A stretch of DNA of 64,000 nucleotides, from NCBI GenBank assembly GCA_028023455.1, contig JAQFVV010000151.1, positions 341,001 to 405,000 of the forward strand, written 5' to 3'. The stretch comes from Epiperipatus broadwayi (lineage: Eukaryota; Onychophora; Udeonychophora; Euonychophora; Peripatidae). The notes under the pieces were generated by a model. The model did no database searches and was not told where the DNA came from. It saw nothing but the letters and a program-made list of their open reading frames with translations. Made by a program: the position numbers and the translations under genes. Shown here piece by piece: positions 61,923-64,000 of the stretch; positions within the stretch are counted from its first letter, which is position 1; each line of letters begins with the position of its first letter.

Positions 61923-62144
61923 GTCTTCTCGGTTCTTCAAATTTGTTTTTCCATGTTTTGAGGGCAGATTTTCACGGATACAGGGCAGATACTTTTGTTC
62001 TCTGGCTGGCTTACATGATTACAACTCCTGCATCAGGAACAGCTAAGGAGAGCGAAGGCAAAGAAGTTACCCCTGCATTTTTGCAGAGCAACACATTTCT
62101 GGATTCTTTTATTTATATGCTGAAAGAATAGAGTGCAGCTTGAA
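61923..62144 (+). other. Exon-like block with strong splice-type edges, coding status unclear
   Basis: A good acceptor-type GTTTCCCCGCAG ends at 61922, and a perfect donor GTAAGTA starts at 62145 (TTGAA|GTAAGTA). The 222 bases between are less AT-rich than the surroundings. One frame is open from the acceptor to a TAG at 62129-62131, with 'NLFFHVLRADFHGYRADTF' and 'TTPASGTAKESEGKE' as sample segments, but it closes 13 bases before the donor. The frame has no ATG in its first part. A noncoding or 3' terminal exon, or a fragment of a repeat with accidental splice sites, are options. Not recognised. Confidence 0.3.
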
Positions 62145-62149
62145 GTAAG

Positions 62150-62880
62150 TACAGCAAGCAAGAGTTCGCTATATTGTCCAATCTTTCAGCAAAATTTCTT
62201 CCAACAAAATTCTTAAGATTTCTCTCTGACCTTCAGCACAGGTTACCAGCAAGCATAAGACCCAGAACAGAAGAAAAGTTCTTTATTTATACCCTTTTTC
62301 CATTATGTTTTTAATCTGCTAATTAGTAGCGAATCATGCCCGTTTTTTCAAATTTTTCCTGTTATCTATTTTTATCTAATTCAGAAAAATGTTTTACTAA
62401 TTAAATTCCTTTTCTTAATGGATTCTATTTAATTAAGAAATTCATTGAATTCTACCAAATATGTTTTAAAAATAATTGCAATTATAATTTTAACTTTCTA
62501 TATTTTATTTTATTAAATCTTTTAATTTAGGCAACTATTTGAGAAAACGATAAATTTAGTTTGAAAAAGAAACATACATTCACTGTGGTTGGACTTAGGG
62601 TCTTAGTTAGTCCACAGTGAATGGTGAAGCCAGCATATATATATATTATATATATATGCATAGCTTCAGTATATAATTTATAAATTTATGGTTAATTAAC
62701 AACATAAAAGATTTTTTTCCTTTATGAAATAATCTAATTCTCACATCCTTCCATTCATCTGCAATCTTACTATTAATTATATTTTTACTGATATTTTCTA
62801 ATAAAATAAATCTTTGAATACCTTCCTATATTTCCATATTTTTCGATTAAGTTAAATAATTTTACCTTTGGGAAATGTAT
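62150..62880. other. AT-rich DNA with a perfect 12-bp hairpin
   Basis: CATTCACTGTGG (62577-62588) and CCACAGTGAATG (62612-62623) are exact reverse complements around a 23-nt loop that is itself partly symmetrical (TTGGACTTAGGGTCTTAGTTAGT). A TA microsatellite follows at 62635-62659. No gene seen. Confidence 0.6.
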
Positions 62881-62884
62881 GTAT

Positions 62885-63666
62885 TCAAGCACAAGTGCGT
62901 GTGTGGCGCAACTGCTCCCAAAAGCTGTTAATACAAATACAAATAGCTAACTAAAAATATTAAAACAGCTGAGTGCTTTCAAAGGATCTTGCCTTCATAA
63001 TCATAGCTTGCTTACGTTTAAATTTATGCAAATATGCTAATTCCATCTTTTTGATAGAGAAAAACACGTGTCCTTCCTGTTTATGGCATCGCTGTCGCAA
63101 GAGATAAATAAAGCCTCTTTGATCTTTCTTTTGAGGTCATGTCTCTCTCTAAATACAATGGTAGGATTGTCCGGAATGCACTCATGGTGACTTGTGCACT
63201 GGTGCTGATAAAAAACTGAATAAGTAGAAGGATCGTTGTGAGCTCTATTGTACGAATACTTGTGTTGTGCCAATCGTGTGGCCAAAGATGCTCTGCTTTC
63301 CCCATAATATGTGCCTTTGCAATAGTTATTTGGACAAGCAATGTTATATACTGTATGGGGGGTCTGTAGCAGTGGAGTTTGATCTTTGGTATTGTTAATT
63401 AGATTGTTAGAATTTGGAGGGGTTCGAAAACAGAGCTGATATTTGTTGTTAAAGATGGAATGTAGTTTCTTGTGTAAATTGGGTATGTATGGAAGTAATA
63501 ATCTGGGTTTATCCTGTGTGGCGTGAGAGTTGAGAGGTTTATTCTGAATGTGTGAGATTTTTTTGTCGATAATGGATTGTCTGAAGCCTAAATTCGGTAG
63601 ATCATTTCTATATTCTGCTACATTTGTTTTTGCATCTGCCTCGATTTTACACAACAATCTGTTTCT
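62885..63666 (-). mobile_element. Penelope-like element, 5'-truncated, minus copy with GIY-YIG endonuclease
   Basis: The minus-strand frame is open from the junction at 63666 to a TAG at 63037-63039 (about 210 PLE codons). Blocks in order: 'CKIEADAKTNVAEYRNDLPN' and 'LGFRQSIIDKKI', 'LLPYIPNLHKKLHSIFNNKY', 'HTVYNIACPNNYCKGTYYGE' (the GIY-YIG region: V-Y-N-I then a C-x4-C pair, Y-Y-G-E), 'ATRLAQHKYSYNR', 'SVFYQHQC', 'HDLKRKIKEALFI' and 'CDSDAINRKDTCF'. These belong to the C-terminal endonuclease that lets PLEs insert. The reverse transcriptase half is absent. 3' sequence continues to about 62885 with wording shared with the PLE at window start. It joins head-to-head with the next entry. Confidence 0.85.
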
Positions 63667-64000
63667 ATAAACCCAGATTATTACTTCCATACATACCCAA
63701 TTTACACAAGAAACTACATTCCATCTTTAACAACAAATATCAGCTCTGTTTTCGAACCCCTCCAAATTCTAACAATCTAATTAACAATACCAAAGATCAA
63801 ACTCCACTGTTACAGACCCCCCATACAGTATATAACATTGCTTGTCCAAATAACTATTGCAAAGGCACATATTATGGGGAAAGCAGAGCATCTTTGGCCA
63901 CACGATTGGCACAACACAAGTATTCGTACAATAGAGCTCGCAACGATCCTTCTACTTATTCAGTTTTTTATCAGCACCAGTGCACAAGTCACCATGAGTG
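63667..64000 (+). mobile_element. Penelope-like element, plus copy, cut by window end
   Basis: Beginning with ATAAACCCAGATTATTACTTCC at 63667, this repeats the minus copy (its 63502 downward) in opposite orientation through the GIY-YIG block to the 'QHQCTSHHE' region at the window end. By eye I see about two mismatches (for example CTGTTACAG against CTGCTACAG, and CTCGCAACG against CTCACAACG). The two copies therefore form a long inverted repeat with a spacer of about 165 bases belonging to the longer minus copy. Confidence 0.85.

Overview
The window looks like intron and intergenic DNA from an animal, most likely an invertebrate. It is strongly A+T-rich, has no operons or long intact host genes, and is crowded with eukaryotic mobile elements: APE-type non-LTR retrotransposons (LINEs), an RTE element, Penelope-like elements (PLEs) with GIY-YIG endonuclease, a Tigger/pogo transposase fossil, tRNA-derived SINEs and fold-back (palindromic) elements. 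I cannot fix the phylum from sequence alone.

Host signal is thin. Two short minus-strand exon candidates (58157-58212 and 45704-45839) have splice-like edges and compatible phases. Together they suggest that one unidentified minus-strand gene crosses the right half of the window with a 12.3 kb intron. A decayed coding-like stretch (23006-23469, minus), a probable retrocopy (15650-16180, minus) and an orphan plus-strand exon-like block (61923-62144) are other possible protein remnants.

Layout: 0-1.5 kb holds the end of a PLE and a SINE. 1.5-8.2 kb is nearly featureless. 8.2-9.4 kb is a cluster of fold-back elements. 10.7-12.3 kb is a dead LINE carrying a palindromic insertion. 13-26 kb is AT-rich with SINEs, tandem duplications, a retrocopy and an old RTE fragment. 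26.8-28.2 kb is a fold-back element, a LINE tail and a second LINE copy placed head-to-tail, with a long GA repeat grown inside it. 29.4-33.1 kb is minus-strand LINE wreckage with fold-back and SINE insertions. 33.15-41.38 kb is best read as one LTR-type element with 1.7 kb terminal repeats and no visible coding capacity, its left repeat split by a near full-length RTE. 47.1-47.9 kb is a Tigger fossil. 48.85-54.5 kb is a long plus-strand LINE broken by a 2 kb unknown insertion and a palindromic element. 55.3-56 and 58.4-60.1 kb are minus-strand LINE pieces. 62.9-64 kb is a head-to-head pair of almost identical PLE copies.

The elements do not form a pathway. Their value is in the nesting, which gives a relative chronology: old LINEs, then fold-back elements and SINEs inside them; the LTR-type element, then the RTE inside it; and the PLE pair plus two SINEs with visible target-site duplications as the youngest events. 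I found no CRISPR, rRNA or convincing functional tRNA. All boundaries were judged by eye.
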